From assembly GCA_030544215.1 (NCBI GenBank), contig JARZZO010000002.1, positions 26,907,395-26,971,394 on the forward strand: DNA of 64,000 bases, written 5' to 3'. Shown here one piece after another: positions 22,117-34,500 of the stretch (position 1 is its first letter; each line of letters opens with the position of its first letter). Below the pieces are notes generated by a model that was given only the letters and a program-made list of their open reading frames with translations, had not been told where the DNA came from and made no database searches. Source of the stretch: Zantedeschia hybrid cultivar. Lineage: Eukaryota; Streptophyta; Magnoliopsida; Alismatales; Araceae. The position numbers and the translations under genes are program-made.

Positions 22117-23683
22117 ATGAATATATCCTTTAGATACTCATTTCTTCTCTAAAGTCTACCAAATTAGCTCCCTAGGTATACGATCGTAGGTTTTCTCTAA
22201 ATAACTAAAAATTATATATAATTTTTTTTTCATCTCTCTATATTTTTTCATCAATTGTCTCAGTAGGAAAATAGTTTATGTAGTAGACCTACTAGGCATG
22301 AACTTTAATTGATTTTTTGAAATATTAATAACATGCCTAAGACGTTTCTCTATTACTCTCTTTTAAAGTTTCATATTATGACTCATAGTTTAATTTCATG
22401 GTAATTATTGTAATTTTGAATATCTCCTTTATTTTTAAAGAATGTAATCACAATATTTCTTCTCGAACCATTTGACATTCTCTTCTCTTTTAAATCTTAT
22501 TGAAAAGTTCAGTAAACCACTTAATACTTATACTACTTATACTTTTCCAAACTTTAATAAGTATCCCATCTGGTCCAAGGGCCTTATCCACTCTCATCTC
22601 TTTTAAAGCAATTTTGACTTCTGAAGTTCTAATATGTCGAATATATTGAAAATTAATTTGTCAACTAAACGCATTGGTTTCTTCACGATGGTGACTTCTT
22701 AATTGATTCCCATTTAACAATTTTTTAAAATAAGTATTTCATTTCTTCTTAATCTTGCAATCCTTGATTAGAATCCTATCGTGCTTGCTCTTAATGCATC
22801 TAATATGATTAAGATCTTTACTCCTTTTATCTCTTAGTTTAACAAGTTCGTTTATATCTTTTTTACCTTCTCAGGTTCCCAACTTATGATATAATTCCTC
22901 AAAAGTCTTTAACTTAACTTCACTAACTATTTTCTTAGTGTTTATTTTTGTAATTTTGTAATCTTTGAAGATTTGATCATTTTTACTCATTTGCCATATT
23001 TTAAAGCATTCTCTTTTATGGTTAAAAGATTTTTGAATTTCGTTATTCTACCACTATGTCTCTTTTCTAAGAATTCTTTTGCTTTTAAATTTATCTAAGA
23101 TTTCTTTTGCTACTCTATTTATACAAGTAGTCATTTTTATTCCATATTATGTTAATTTATCCCTTAGAATCCCATATATTCTCCTTTAATAGATACTTTG
23201 TAAAGGCATTTAAATTCTCTCCTTTTAAATTTCATCATTTAATTTTTGGACAGTCACTACACCTTTTTTTTTTTTTTTCAACTTTTAGATGTAAACATCC
23301 ATTACTAAACCCTATGTTGAGAGGCTAGACTCTCTCCATGAATGACTTTATAATTTTTACATAATGATCGATCAACTTTTTTAATAAGAAAATAATTTAT
23401 TTGACTTTTATGTATTCCACTTTTATAAGTTATTAAATGTTTGTCTCTTTTTTTAAAGTAGGTACTTATAATTATTAAATCATATGCAATAGCAAAGTGA
23501 AGAATGGTTCCACTCATGCTATTTCTATCACCAAAGTCAAAGCCTCCATGTACCCTCTCATACCCATTATTATCCTTTTCTACATGGCCATTTAAATCTC
23601 CCCCGACAAAAGTCTTTTCACCATTAGGGATATCTTGAATTATTTAATCAAAATTTATCCTAGAATACTTTCTTAATACTCTC

Positions 23684-24301
23684 TTATGATCCTACTTGAA
23701 GTGCATAAGTACTAATTATATTTAAAATTTCATCACCTACTGTAAGTTTAACTAATATGAGTCTACCTCCCTCCCTTTTAACTTCTACCATATTGTCTTT
23801 AAACTCTTTATCTATGATAATAGTTATACCATTTCTATTATACTCTTTACCTATATACCAAAGTTTGAAATCTTCAATTTCTTTAGCTTTAGAACCTTTC
23901 CATTTAATTTCTTGTAAACAAGTTATGTTGACCCTTCTCTCTCTCATTAGTTGAATTAATTCTAAGCTTTTACCAGTTAGGGTTCCTATGTTCCATGTAG
24001 CTAAACGAATTTTCTTCTTATTCTTATAGACTAACTTTTTTACTTGTGTTCGTCCAATGCACGAGAACCCTTGCTTATTTGCCACCGCAATCGGGCGCCA
24101 TGGCGGCACGTCGCTTATGGGGAACACCTTAACAATCCCTTGCTCACTTCTCATTATATTTGGCGGCCGATGTAACGCGTTGCTTCTAAGGAATGCCCTA
24201 GTAGCTCCTTGCTCACTTCTCATTACATCTTGAGACCAATGTAACGCATCGCTTCTAGGGAACGCCTTAGCATTAGCGGAAAATATTGGTTCATGATTCA
24301 T
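23684..24301 (-). pseudogene. RTE endonuclease fragment
   Basis: 205 codons. The N-terminal part is low-identity leader with a repeated SDALHW / SNALHRPP motif. From about residue 95 it is an APE-type endonuclease: RLATWNIGTLTGKSLELIQL, the catalytic Glu in CLQEIKW, then NGITIIIDKE. It lacks the C-terminal half (catalytic His region). Confidence 0.8.
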
Positions 24302-24882
24302 GATTGGGTTGTGACAAATTTTATTAAGTGTCAGTTGTCAACTTAACGTACACCCTTCTCCTTTCTCAACCGGACTTGGGACCGGCTATGTCGGAGTTAA
24401 GAAATTGTGTTAAAACTATCAAAGAAAATTAAATATGCTGGTTTGTCATTGGTAATACTATCTCACTTAATAATAGGGCCTATATAGATGAACTATGGGG
24501 TGAAAGCCATGGAGTATTAGTTGGCATTGAAGCATGAACTGTCACAATTATTGCCCTCTCTTTTGGTGTTGGAAGTAGAAGAGTTAGATTTAGTTCAAAA
24601 CCTCTTATTTTGAGTATCTAGTAGATTGCCACCATTGAATCATATTTTAAAAATAATAAAGGCGACATAAGCCTTAAATCTCAGAAAGCATCTCATTGTC
24701 TACCGTCTCAAAGCGTAAGCCTCAAGTAAATGGTGTGAGATGCATGCCTCAATTTAAAAAAGGCTTAAAACTCAGGTAAACAACATGAGGCGCAAGCCTC
24801 CAGGCGTTTTCCTAGCAGCGTCTTACCTTGAGGCTTATGCCTCAGTGCTTTGAGGCATTGCCGTTTTAATTAATGCTTCTGG

Positions 24883-25281
24883 GCAAGGGTGAAGCAATCA
24901 TGAGATGGTCTAAAGCTTTCATTAGGTGGTTGTCCTCCTCATCTCTTATCAAGGGTGAAGCAATCATCTGGTGGCTGGTCCTCCACGCAACATTGTGGGC
25001 CATATGGATGGAAAACAATAGGAGGATCTTTAGGACGGAGACTTCTAGCCTGGATAGGGTGGTAGTTTTTGTTAGTAGTAGGGTCAAAGAGTGATGAGAA
25101 TTTTTTGTAAAGATCATATAGATAGTGCTTCCACTTTTGCTATTTTGGAGGCTATTGCTTTATGTTTTTGGGGGATTTTTGTACAGGGCATTTTGTTGAG
25201 AGGTTCCTTTTTGCTCTCTTTCCTTGTATCTCTCTTTTCTACTTTAATGCAATTTAGTGGTACCAACAACTTTCAAAAAAA
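24883..25281 (+). mobile_element. L1-type LINE 3' fragment
   Basis: It encodes the end of the RT zinc-binding region (AIIWWLVLHATLWAIWME, then VVVFVSSRVKE) followed by a 3' UTR ending CAATTTAGTGGTACCAACAA then CTTTCAAAAAAATG. The 36-kb antisense copy ends with the same CAATTAGTGGT..ACTTTCAAAA signature. AAGGGTGAAGCAATCAT occurs twice (about 24886 and 24953), a local duplication at its 5' edge. Confidence 0.75.
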
Positions 25282-26440
25282 TGTTCATCTGTTCATGGAG
25301 TTTGACAACATTCTGCAGTGGTCAGGACAAATAACACAAGCTATAGTGAGAATTATAGGGTCATTTCTGGGCAATTTTTTCTATACATACTCTGATTGGA
25401 AAGTGGAGCTAGATCAGGAAGAAATCAGAGCATGCAGTGAAGCTTTATGTTTTTTAAAACCCAAATTTATGTTTCAACTGTGAAAATTGTTGTGGATGTA
25501 GTGAGAATAATTTGCGAGTCCTTATGACCTGTCCTACTATCAAAATTGAGCTAACAAGCAAAGTGATAAAGTGACTGGAGGCAAGTGTTTGTGCAATTAT
25601 CTGGATCAATTTAAGTTTGTTGAGCTTCACATATGTTCTATGCAGTACTCATGAAGAAAGCCGGGTGAGTTAGGTTAATGGTCTGTTTCCTTTAATTAAT
25701 TGAATTCTTTTCCCTGAATGCTGAAATTGAAAGTGACCACTCAGTTTTGCTTAGTAAATTTTAACTTGATTTGTTTTTTAGCTTCTTGGGGACATGGTGC
25801 ACACGATTGTGTCAACTTGAATATGTATTTGTCTAATGGAGTCAATTTTATGCCCGGTCCTTGTGAGTTTTGTGTTTCTGGAGGTTGAAGGTGTTGGTAT
25901 TTCATTTCCTTCTCCAAACTACACTATCATCATAGACTCCCCTCTGCAATATCTTGTTTCTTCTGATTGAATATTCAGTAAATACAGCGCTTCATGAGCA
26001 TGCTATTTCCCCTTTTAGGATTTTATAGCTTGCATATGATTCTCTCCGCTGTGTTCAAAGTTAACCTTTTACTTTTATGCTTACTCCATGGAGTTGAATT
26101 GTATGTCATACAATATTCTTGATCTTGATTGTTAGAAACTTAGAATGTTAACAGAAGGTACTTTTCTGCCTTCAATTTAGTTGTTGTCTTCGTGATTTGG
26201 ATTCTTTGTATTGGCAAGGAGATGCTTTAAATATTTACTTTCTGATGTTTTTGGGTTGATAATAGATATCTTCTTAAAATGTTTTCTAGATTTTATCTTT
26301 GTTGATACGTATGGTTTTATCTTTAGCAAACATTTTTTCTTATGGGGTTGCTTCTTTCTTTCCTTCTTTTATTTTTTTCCTGCTTAGTCATGTAAAGTGC
26401 TGGCTTGTCAAATTACATTTTTTTTGTTCAACTTTTCTAG
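25282..26440 (+). other. End of intron 1 of gene 2
   Basis: AT-rich, single-copy looking sequence leading to a long pyrimidine tract and acceptor TTTTCTAG (26433-26440). Nothing else recognised. Confidence 0.6.
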
Positions 26441-26450
26441 GAATACACCG

Positions 26451-28578
26451 ATGGATTATGATGGCAATGATTTTCAAAGCCAGAACTTTCAACTAAGTGG
26501 GGAAGACAACAGCAGATTCTCATCAGGTTTAAGATCGTTTTCTCTACCTAAACTCGAATTGGATGAACACTTTCAGGTGCATTTAAGGTTTGATAGTCTA
26601 GTTGAACCAGAGTCTTTGCTTGGAATCCAAGATCAAGAGGAAAGCAGCTGGATCGAGGATTTTTCATCTGGTAACGGTACATTGGAGTTCGCTTCCAGTG
26701 CTACCGAGTCGTGCTCTCTTTCGCGGCGGAAAAATGTTTGGTCCGAGGCTACATCATCTGAGTCTGTTGAAATATTATTGAGATCTGTTGGAGAAAATGA
26801 TGTGATTGACAAAAGAACCAATATATTTGATTTCGCTGTTCATAATGGATTGAGTAGTGTGAACAACCACATGGATACTAGTTCCATTCAAGATGTATCT
26901 CTTCAATCAAAGGAGGCAAAGGCTATGAATACAGATCCTGTACTGCCGTCTGATGAATCTGAGAAAGAATTGCTAAGAATAGATAAAGATATGACTGCAG
27001 GTGTTCCTGATGTCCAAGACGTGTCTACCACATTCAATGAAGAAGAATTGGGAAGTGAAATCTATAGAGAGTTGGATGATGGTTGCAAGGCAGGGAAGGC
27101 AAGCACTTCTAGAGATCTGCCTGAACAATGCAATTTGAAAGAAAACATGGTTGTACCGGCAGTTGAGTCTTTGTCAACTAAGGAAAAATCACTTGAAAGT
27201 AGTTCCAATGAAATGACCCTAAATGATGGTGGTCGTTTGGATAGTGAGCTTGTGGAGAAGAATGCATCTAATGATCATGCTACTTCTCCCACTTTGGCAA
27301 CTGAAGGGAGTCAAGATGCCACTACGGAACAAGTTGATCCATCAACATCTTCTATGAATATATCTACTAGTGATCCTGAAAAGTTGTCTACCAAAAATTT
27401 TGTTGTGCACGTAACGGAGAACGATCGTGACGATGGTTTACAAGCAATGCCACAAAACCTGGTCACAGATGATGGCCAAAAAATGGAAAATGAAATTGTG
27501 ACAAAAGGCAGTGATCATAAAAATGGACCATCAGAGATATATAGAATTGAACACAGTCTTGATGTGCTGGAAAGCTCATCCAGTTTGGAGACAAAAGCTG
27601 ACTCATCATCTTTGTTGATGGAAGAATGCAATGAGCATGTAGCCTCTGGGAAGTCTGATGGTTTGTTAGAAGATGTTGTCCACCAAATTGAAACTTTGAG
27701 GAAAGGCAATGGGATGAGTGATCAGATTCTGATAACATCACATGAGACATGTGCTTTTGTTATGGAAAGTGAAATAAACACAGATGGGCATTCTGTTGAA
27801 ATCTGTGAGTCAGACAATATAAAGCAGTCAGTGTCTTTTAAAATTGATTCTTTTGACCAGGTGAAGGAAGGATCCTATGTTGCCAGTCTTGAGCCAAAGG
27901 TTTCATTGGAAAAGGAAGTCCGGCATCTCGAAGATGCGTTGTTGGAGAAAAACCCAGAGATGACTGAGGATTGTGGAGGAGGAAAACTGGGGAGACCCAT
28001 GATCATGACTGAAGAAAATGGAGATGCTGGGATCCATCCACCTGAAGGTAGCAAGACAATGGAAAATTCTGGTTCATCTGTGGAGCTTCACAGTTTAAAA
28101 GGCACACATGAGGCACAAGGAACACAGAAAAAGGGAGATGATGGCTTGGGAATCCATCCACCTGAATTTATTTCTGATGTTACGGAATCTGCAGGGATTC
28201 AAAAGAGTGCTGAAGAGGAGATACTTGAAAATGGGACAGGAATTGTGAGTGATACACTAGATGCTCCTGGTCAAGTTGTGCAGGAATTTGCAAATCCACC
28301 AAACTCCCATGACGAGGAATGTGAGAATGCACAGATCTCACATTTAGAGGATGCCAGGTCACTGGAAAAGTGTGATGCTGTTCTGGAACAGAATGGTGAG
28401 AACTCCGACACGCATGTCTCTGTGCCTCCTGGCAAAGCATGTGGTAGGTCATCTGCTAGTTCGGATAATTTGAACTTCCAGGGAAAGCCACAAGATGCAT
28501 CAGCTCAAAATCAAAATACCCAGATCCTACCATGTCACGTGGAAGGACCATCTTCTGGGGAGACTAAGGAAGTAACAG
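26451..28578 (+). CDS. G2484-1: Gene 2 first coding exon
   Basis: The exon begins at 26441, after acceptor TTTTCTAG, with ten 5' UTR bases before ATG 26451. It encodes residues 1-709. The conserved N-terminus includes HLRFDSLVEPESLLGIQ, WIEDFSSGN and SEATSSESVEILLRSVG; the rest is fast-evolving acidic sequence. GIHPPE occurs twice (near 28032 and 28152), a small internal repeat. Donor GTAATT at 28579. Confidence 0.93.
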
Positions 28579-31500
28579 GTAATTGAGGAGTCTTTATTTC
28601 ATGTAAGATTTTTAAATTGTTTTTGTTGCATATAATTTGGACAGTCTGCTGAAAGAGCGAGCAATTTACTGGGTGTGTAAGACTGAACACTTCTTGCATA
28701 TATAAGAAACGCCGTATTGCATGCCACATAATGGAGTCACATTCCCTTTTTTCAAATTGTAGAAGATAAAGCTGACTACAGGCCTGCCATCGTAAAAGGG
28801 TGCGCAGACAAAGTCTCTTATTCCATATCCACCTGTCAATTCTTAGGTCTTTGTCCGTCACTTCCATTGTTTTAGGAACTTCTCCTTTCGTTTCCCTTTA
28901 GTATATTCTCAGTCAGGGAACAAATGCCAGTTTGTGTAATGATCCCTGGAATTTCGGTAAATCTTTTGTAGCATAATGGTGTTTGTTTCTTGTCATGTTA
29001 TGCACTGTAACAAATCATTATAATATGCTGCACTGGGGTGACTGAGGCATTTTCTTTGAGTTCATGGATAATGCCTTTACCGTGCTTTTTTTTTTTACCT
29101 AAAGAGTTATTTTGTTAACCTTAACAATTTTTCATATAATGTATGTTTTCTTTGATGGGTACCTGAATTCTAGCCCTAGACTCTTGGTTTCATAATGTGA
29201 TTGTTCAGAATCACTGAGATCTACAGAGTGAGGTGGAAGGAAGTTGGTTCCCCTCATTTAGGAGGGATCTTATTGATGATGTGGTAGTTCAGTTTGTGGC
29301 ATTGCTGGGCAATGTGGAGGTGCATTCACTTCACCAGGATTTACCTAACAGTTGCAGGTGGAGATGGAAGAGTAATGGAGTCTTTTTACTACCTCTATTT
29401 ATTTATAATAAACTTGGAGTGCAGTCAACAATTTCGTCAAGGAAAAAAAAAACTCTTCTTTTGTGTTTTTTTGCAGATCTTGTTGGAATGTGATTTTTCA
29501 GAAAGTAGAGCTAGAGTGGCATTATCCAGCTAATGTGCAATGGTTAATGCAAGAGATGGTTTAGGAGGTGGGCCGTGGATGGCCAATGGTGATAAGTGGA
29601 ATACCTGGTGGCTGATTTTGCACGTTGCTCTTTTAGGAAATGAGAGTATCTCAAGCACACTTTTGCTGGAAAGGATATGCAGATAGTAGCCTTTTACCTT
29701 CTTGGTGTGTGTGTATACTTTTCTTTTTGAGGGGGATCTAGTAACATCCAAAGGGACAAATGTGTTAATGATAGGAGGATTAGAGGTTGTTCGGAATTGG
29801 CCTGAGTTATTAGAGCGCACAAGGGGGCTTTTGACAATTTTGGTATTGTAATATTGAAAGAGCTTGGGCTACCTTTACATTTGTGGATGGTGAATAATGG
29901 ATAGTTGGCATCATGAGAATAGACTTTGTGGTTTAGCTCTATAGATGTGTGTGTATACATGTATGCATTGTTTATCTATGTGTATGTATCCGCATATTCT
30001 TTTGATTTTTCTGTGACCGAGTGTGTGACGCAGCTGATTTCTAAAAACATCCTTCAGTTTCTTCATTGAATCTATCAGTCTGCAGAACCCAGCTTATGGG
30101 TAAGGCTTATGAATGTTGAAGGCGAGAATGACAACTAAGATGGCCGTCAAAAAATAGATTGAAGTTTCGAAAGTAACATTTGCTTAGGATTTTATTATTC
30201 CCAAAATGTGTATTTCTTGTTTACAAGCAGTGTCTAGTTACTCGAATTCAGTTAGCCAGCAAACACTTTTGAAATATTCAAGTTTATGTTCTAGGCGACG
30301 CAGTGAACCGCAAGGAGAACTCCCTTCAATCTGTTACTTTGTCCAGAAGTTCTTCTGAACCTCCCTCGTTGGAAGGTGGAGATGCTGACCCAAGTTGTTT
30401 TAAGCCTAGATGTGGTTCTCCAACGGTCATCAGTTGCATTCAGCCATCTTCTGGTGAAGTGGAACACCAAGAGCTCAACCAGCAATTGTCCAGTCAAACC
30501 CTTCCGGTGTCAGGTGATCTGCCTCAGGCTTCCAGCGCAGCCAAGAGCTCTGAAGAGAACAAGCCTACTGTTTCCCATCCTAAGGAGAGTAATGTGACTG
30601 AAGAAAGAAGTTTTACATTTGAGGTTGGGTCAGTAGCAGATGTTTCTGAAAGTGCATCTGTGGGTGGGTGGAAACCTTTTCCTATTGTTCAATCCTATGA
30701 ACCACCTCAGGTAAACTTTCTGTTTCACAATCACTTAGAAAAAGTGAAGTCCTTTCTTGGATGCCAGTCTTAAGATTTCTCTCGGGCTTGCATTGACATG
30801 CATTTCATCGTCTCCTTAGGCTGACAAAAGGTGCTCAACTGCATCCGGCTCAAGACAAAGTAATTCGGAGGCACTCAGTGAAACTCCTGATAGTGACAAG
30901 AGTACTCACAGGGATAAGAGTAGATCAATTTCTCGTAGCTTGACTGAAAGATCAACTACGTCAAAGAGGAAGTCTGCCAAAGTAACACCTACAGTGAAGG
31001 AAACATCCGAAAGGGATGGAACTGCATGCAATCCACCATTCAACACAGGCAGTACCATAAGCAAGGATATGCAAGTGGTGGAGAAATATCAATATTCGTA
31101 TAGTGAGGGAGGTGGTACAAAACTGTCCAGTGCCTTACCTGTTCAGACATCCAAGTTGCCTGACTTAAACACTGGATCAGTGTTATTTCACCAGCCTTTT
31201 ACAGATTTACAGCAAGTGCAATTGCGTGCACAGATTTTTGTCTATGGATCTCTCATGTGAGTTGGATTTGTCATCCATAGTGACCTCATCTTATTTCTCT
31301 TTCTTTTTACATGTGTTTTACTCTCCTGTTGCAGCCAGGGTATTCCACCTGATGAGGCTTGCATGATTTCTGCATTTGGAAATGCAGGTTGGTCTTTTGA
31401 TCCTCTCCCACATGCTCTGTAATTTTGTGCTGCATCCCACTGATTGCTTGTTGATGTCAAAAAACAGATGGCACACGAAACATTTGGGATGGCATCTGGC

Positions 31501-34500
31501 GTGTTACTGTTGAAAGATTTCACAGTCAGAAATCACCAGCTGTTAATCTCGATACTCCTTTGCATTCTCATTCAGGTACATGTTTTTGGTTGGCAGCACT
31601 TTAGCATAGTCTTGTATTTATTTAGTTGCTAATATTTCTGCCCAAAGTGAAAATTTCAGGTGTCAGGGTTCATGAGCCAATCTCAAGGTCCAGTCCCCTG
31701 CAAAGCAAAGCTCATACTACCCCTGTAAGCCGAATCAACAGCAAGGGTGCCTCCACAGTTATTTCTAGTTTCATGTCTTTGCCATCACCATTGTGGAATG
31801 TCTCTCCTTACGATATATCTCAATCTAACGTGTCAAGAGGTCTAAACCTGGATCCTAATCAGATACTTTCTCCATTGCATGGGTATCAATCCTCACATGG
31901 GAAGCAGTATACTGGGAGTGGCAATCCTTGGTTACCACAGGCTTCTCCTGTACCTTGGGTTGCATCATCCCAATCTTCAACACTTGACACCAGAACACAT
32001 TTTTTACCATCAACAGCTGCAGAATCAGTTCAAGTAACACCCATCAGAGACTCATCTATATTACACAGTTCAAATCTGCAATTTTTGACGCCTACTTCTT
32101 TACCCACTGCTGGAGTCCCTTTGACAGTATCAGCCACAACAACTGCCCATGTGGAAACATCAAATAAAATATCTTCTCGACCTGAAAAACATGCTACTAG
32201 CAATCAGAAAACCAGAAAGCGAAGAAAAAACACAGTTTCTGAAACACCTATCGAGGTTCCTGCAGGTTCTCAACCTTGTACAGAACTAGATTCTGCCACT
32301 GCAGTCAGTAAGCATCTGCCTACATCTGTAGGTTCTGTGCCTGTTATCTCTTCATCTGTGTCCCCTACACATTTCCAGATAATAGGGAGTCAGGGCAAAG
32401 AGCAGAAGGTTATATTCTCTGAAGAGACATCCAGTAAAATTGAGCAGGCTAAGTTACAAGCTGATGATGCTGCTGCATTTGCTGTTGCAGCCATCAGGCA
32501 TATGGAAGGCATATGGAGTCAGTTGGCTGCTCAGAAGAATTCTGGATTAGGTTCAGAAATTGAAACAAAGCTTGCTTCTGCGGCTGTGGCTGCAGCAGCA
32601 GCTTCCTCTGTTGCAAAGGCAGCAGCGGCAGCTGCTAAGGTTGCAAGTGATGCTGCCATGCAGGCTAAGATGATGGCTGATGAGGCCCTGTCAAATAGAA
32701 CAAGAAATTCCGCTCAGGGTTCACAAACTGTCCAAACTGTCCACACAGATCGGAGAACTAATATGCCGAGGGGAACACCTTTTTCTGTTTCTAAAGGCAA
32801 GGATAAATCCAGTAGTTCTAGTTCTGTTATTTCTGCAGCGAAGGAGGCTGCCAGAAGGAGGGTGGAAGCCACTTCAGCTGCTTCAAAACGTGCAGAAAAT
32901 TTAGATGCTATTGTCAAAGCTGCAGAACTTGCTGCAGTAGCTGTTTGCCAAGCAGGAGCAGTCATTGCAATGGGAGATCCTTTACCTTTTACATTAAGTG
33001 ATCTGATAGATGCTGGTCCAGAGGGTTATTGGAAAGCTCAGCGCCCTCCTGCGGAGCATGTTGCTATTGCAGACACACAAGGAGAGAAGCAAACAGTTTT
33101 GGACTGTACTGAGGGTCATACTGATTCTCTTCAGGGTTTAAATAGTACATCTTTGGACAAGAAACAGATGCTACAAGCTATTGATGAGGGGGACAACTCT
33201 TCTCACAATGAGCTCAGGCAATCTATGGAAAACCAGACAGGTGTGATGAAGTGTTCGTATGTTTGTGCTTCCACTTGTGGAGGTTGGACTGTTTGTGTTT
33301 TAGCTATTTCTGCTTGGTTTGTTCCTAAGTCACTGGTTTCTAAGAACTTGCCTCCTTTGATATTCCAGGTCCAGACCATGATAGAAACCACACATCATCA
33401 AATTTGAAAGATACAAGTATACAGGGAGGATCTCTTGTTGAGGTATGTCTGCAGCTTCTCGACGGTTGGTTCCGTTGTTTCCTTTTGGTTAAGCCCAAGA
33501 AAATGAACTTAAAATGTATGATGCTGCAGGGTAGGATCACAGTTAGAAATTTGATGTCAGTTTGGTGTTGTTATGATTAAATATGAATGTGTTGGTATGA
33601 TTAAATATGAATGTCCTCATTTTTTATCTACTTATTCCTGATGGCTTACTGCAATGTGCCATTGTTCACCTGTCAATTATTATATTTCAGGTGTGCTTTG
33701 ATGAGGATAGTCCCCCAAGAAGAGTGTGGTATTCAGCCAAGGTTGTCAGTTTAAAAGATGGCAAAGCATTTGTGTGCTCTGGTGATTCAAACTCTAGTTC
33801 AGGTAATTTTAGACAGTGTTTTCTATACAAACTTTTATCAATAACATGAGAAAAGATCGTTGCTGTTAGATGCTGTGTAATTTGGTGATCTTGAACTGTG
33901 CGTTTGATCCAGCATTTTCAATTTATTACATAAGAGCAACATTCTTCATGTCTGGGTCATGATACAAAGCACAAGGTAAGATTCTGAAAATGTGTTTATA
34001 GGTTCTGGTAAACTAAAGGAGTGGGTATCACTCGAAGGAGAGGTTGACAAACCTCCTAGAATACGCATTGCTCATCCTACAACTGCAATAAAATTCGAAG
34101 GAACAAGGAAACGAAGAAGAGCAGCTTTAGGGAACTATGTGTGGGCAATTGGAGATAGAGTAGATGCATGGATATGTGATCGGTAAGTTTTTTTTGGGTT
34201 TATTTATTGTTTCTACTTTGGAAAATGATTAGTGTTTGCTTTATGTAAAGCTGTATGGCTGTAAGCCTGTAACTGTTACATGTAGAGAGTTGCAAATGTT
34301 GATGCATAGATTCTCTGAGTCACATGATATATCCACTGATTGTTGGAGAAAAAGAGTACATTAGAAACTTTTAGCTTTACAACTTAATTTAGAAAATACT
34401 AATGAGCTTTGGTTTTGAATTTGCTTTCTAAAGCTTTTTCATGCTTCACATTCAAGATATAACAATAGATACTTATTCTCGTGATGGAAACGTGGGCTCT

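Larger units (their letters stand above)
21149..24400 (-). mobile_element. RTE-clade non-LTR retrotransposon (LINE), decayed
   Basis: Read on the minus strand it gives an APE-type endonuclease (23684-24301; IRLATWNIGTLTGK, CLQEIKWKG), remnants of RT across about 21750-23650, and a C-terminal piece (21177-21521; LRWFGHVHRRP). The right end on + at 21149-21165 carries the CATCATCATC microsatellite typical of RTE 3' ends, followed by AAAGCTTTATTCCAACTAATTGGGGTCGG (split here only for length). Many stops are present. It sits inside a repeat rich in AAGGCG/GCCTCAAGG motifs, in intron 1 of gene 2, antisense to that gene. Confidence 0.85.
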
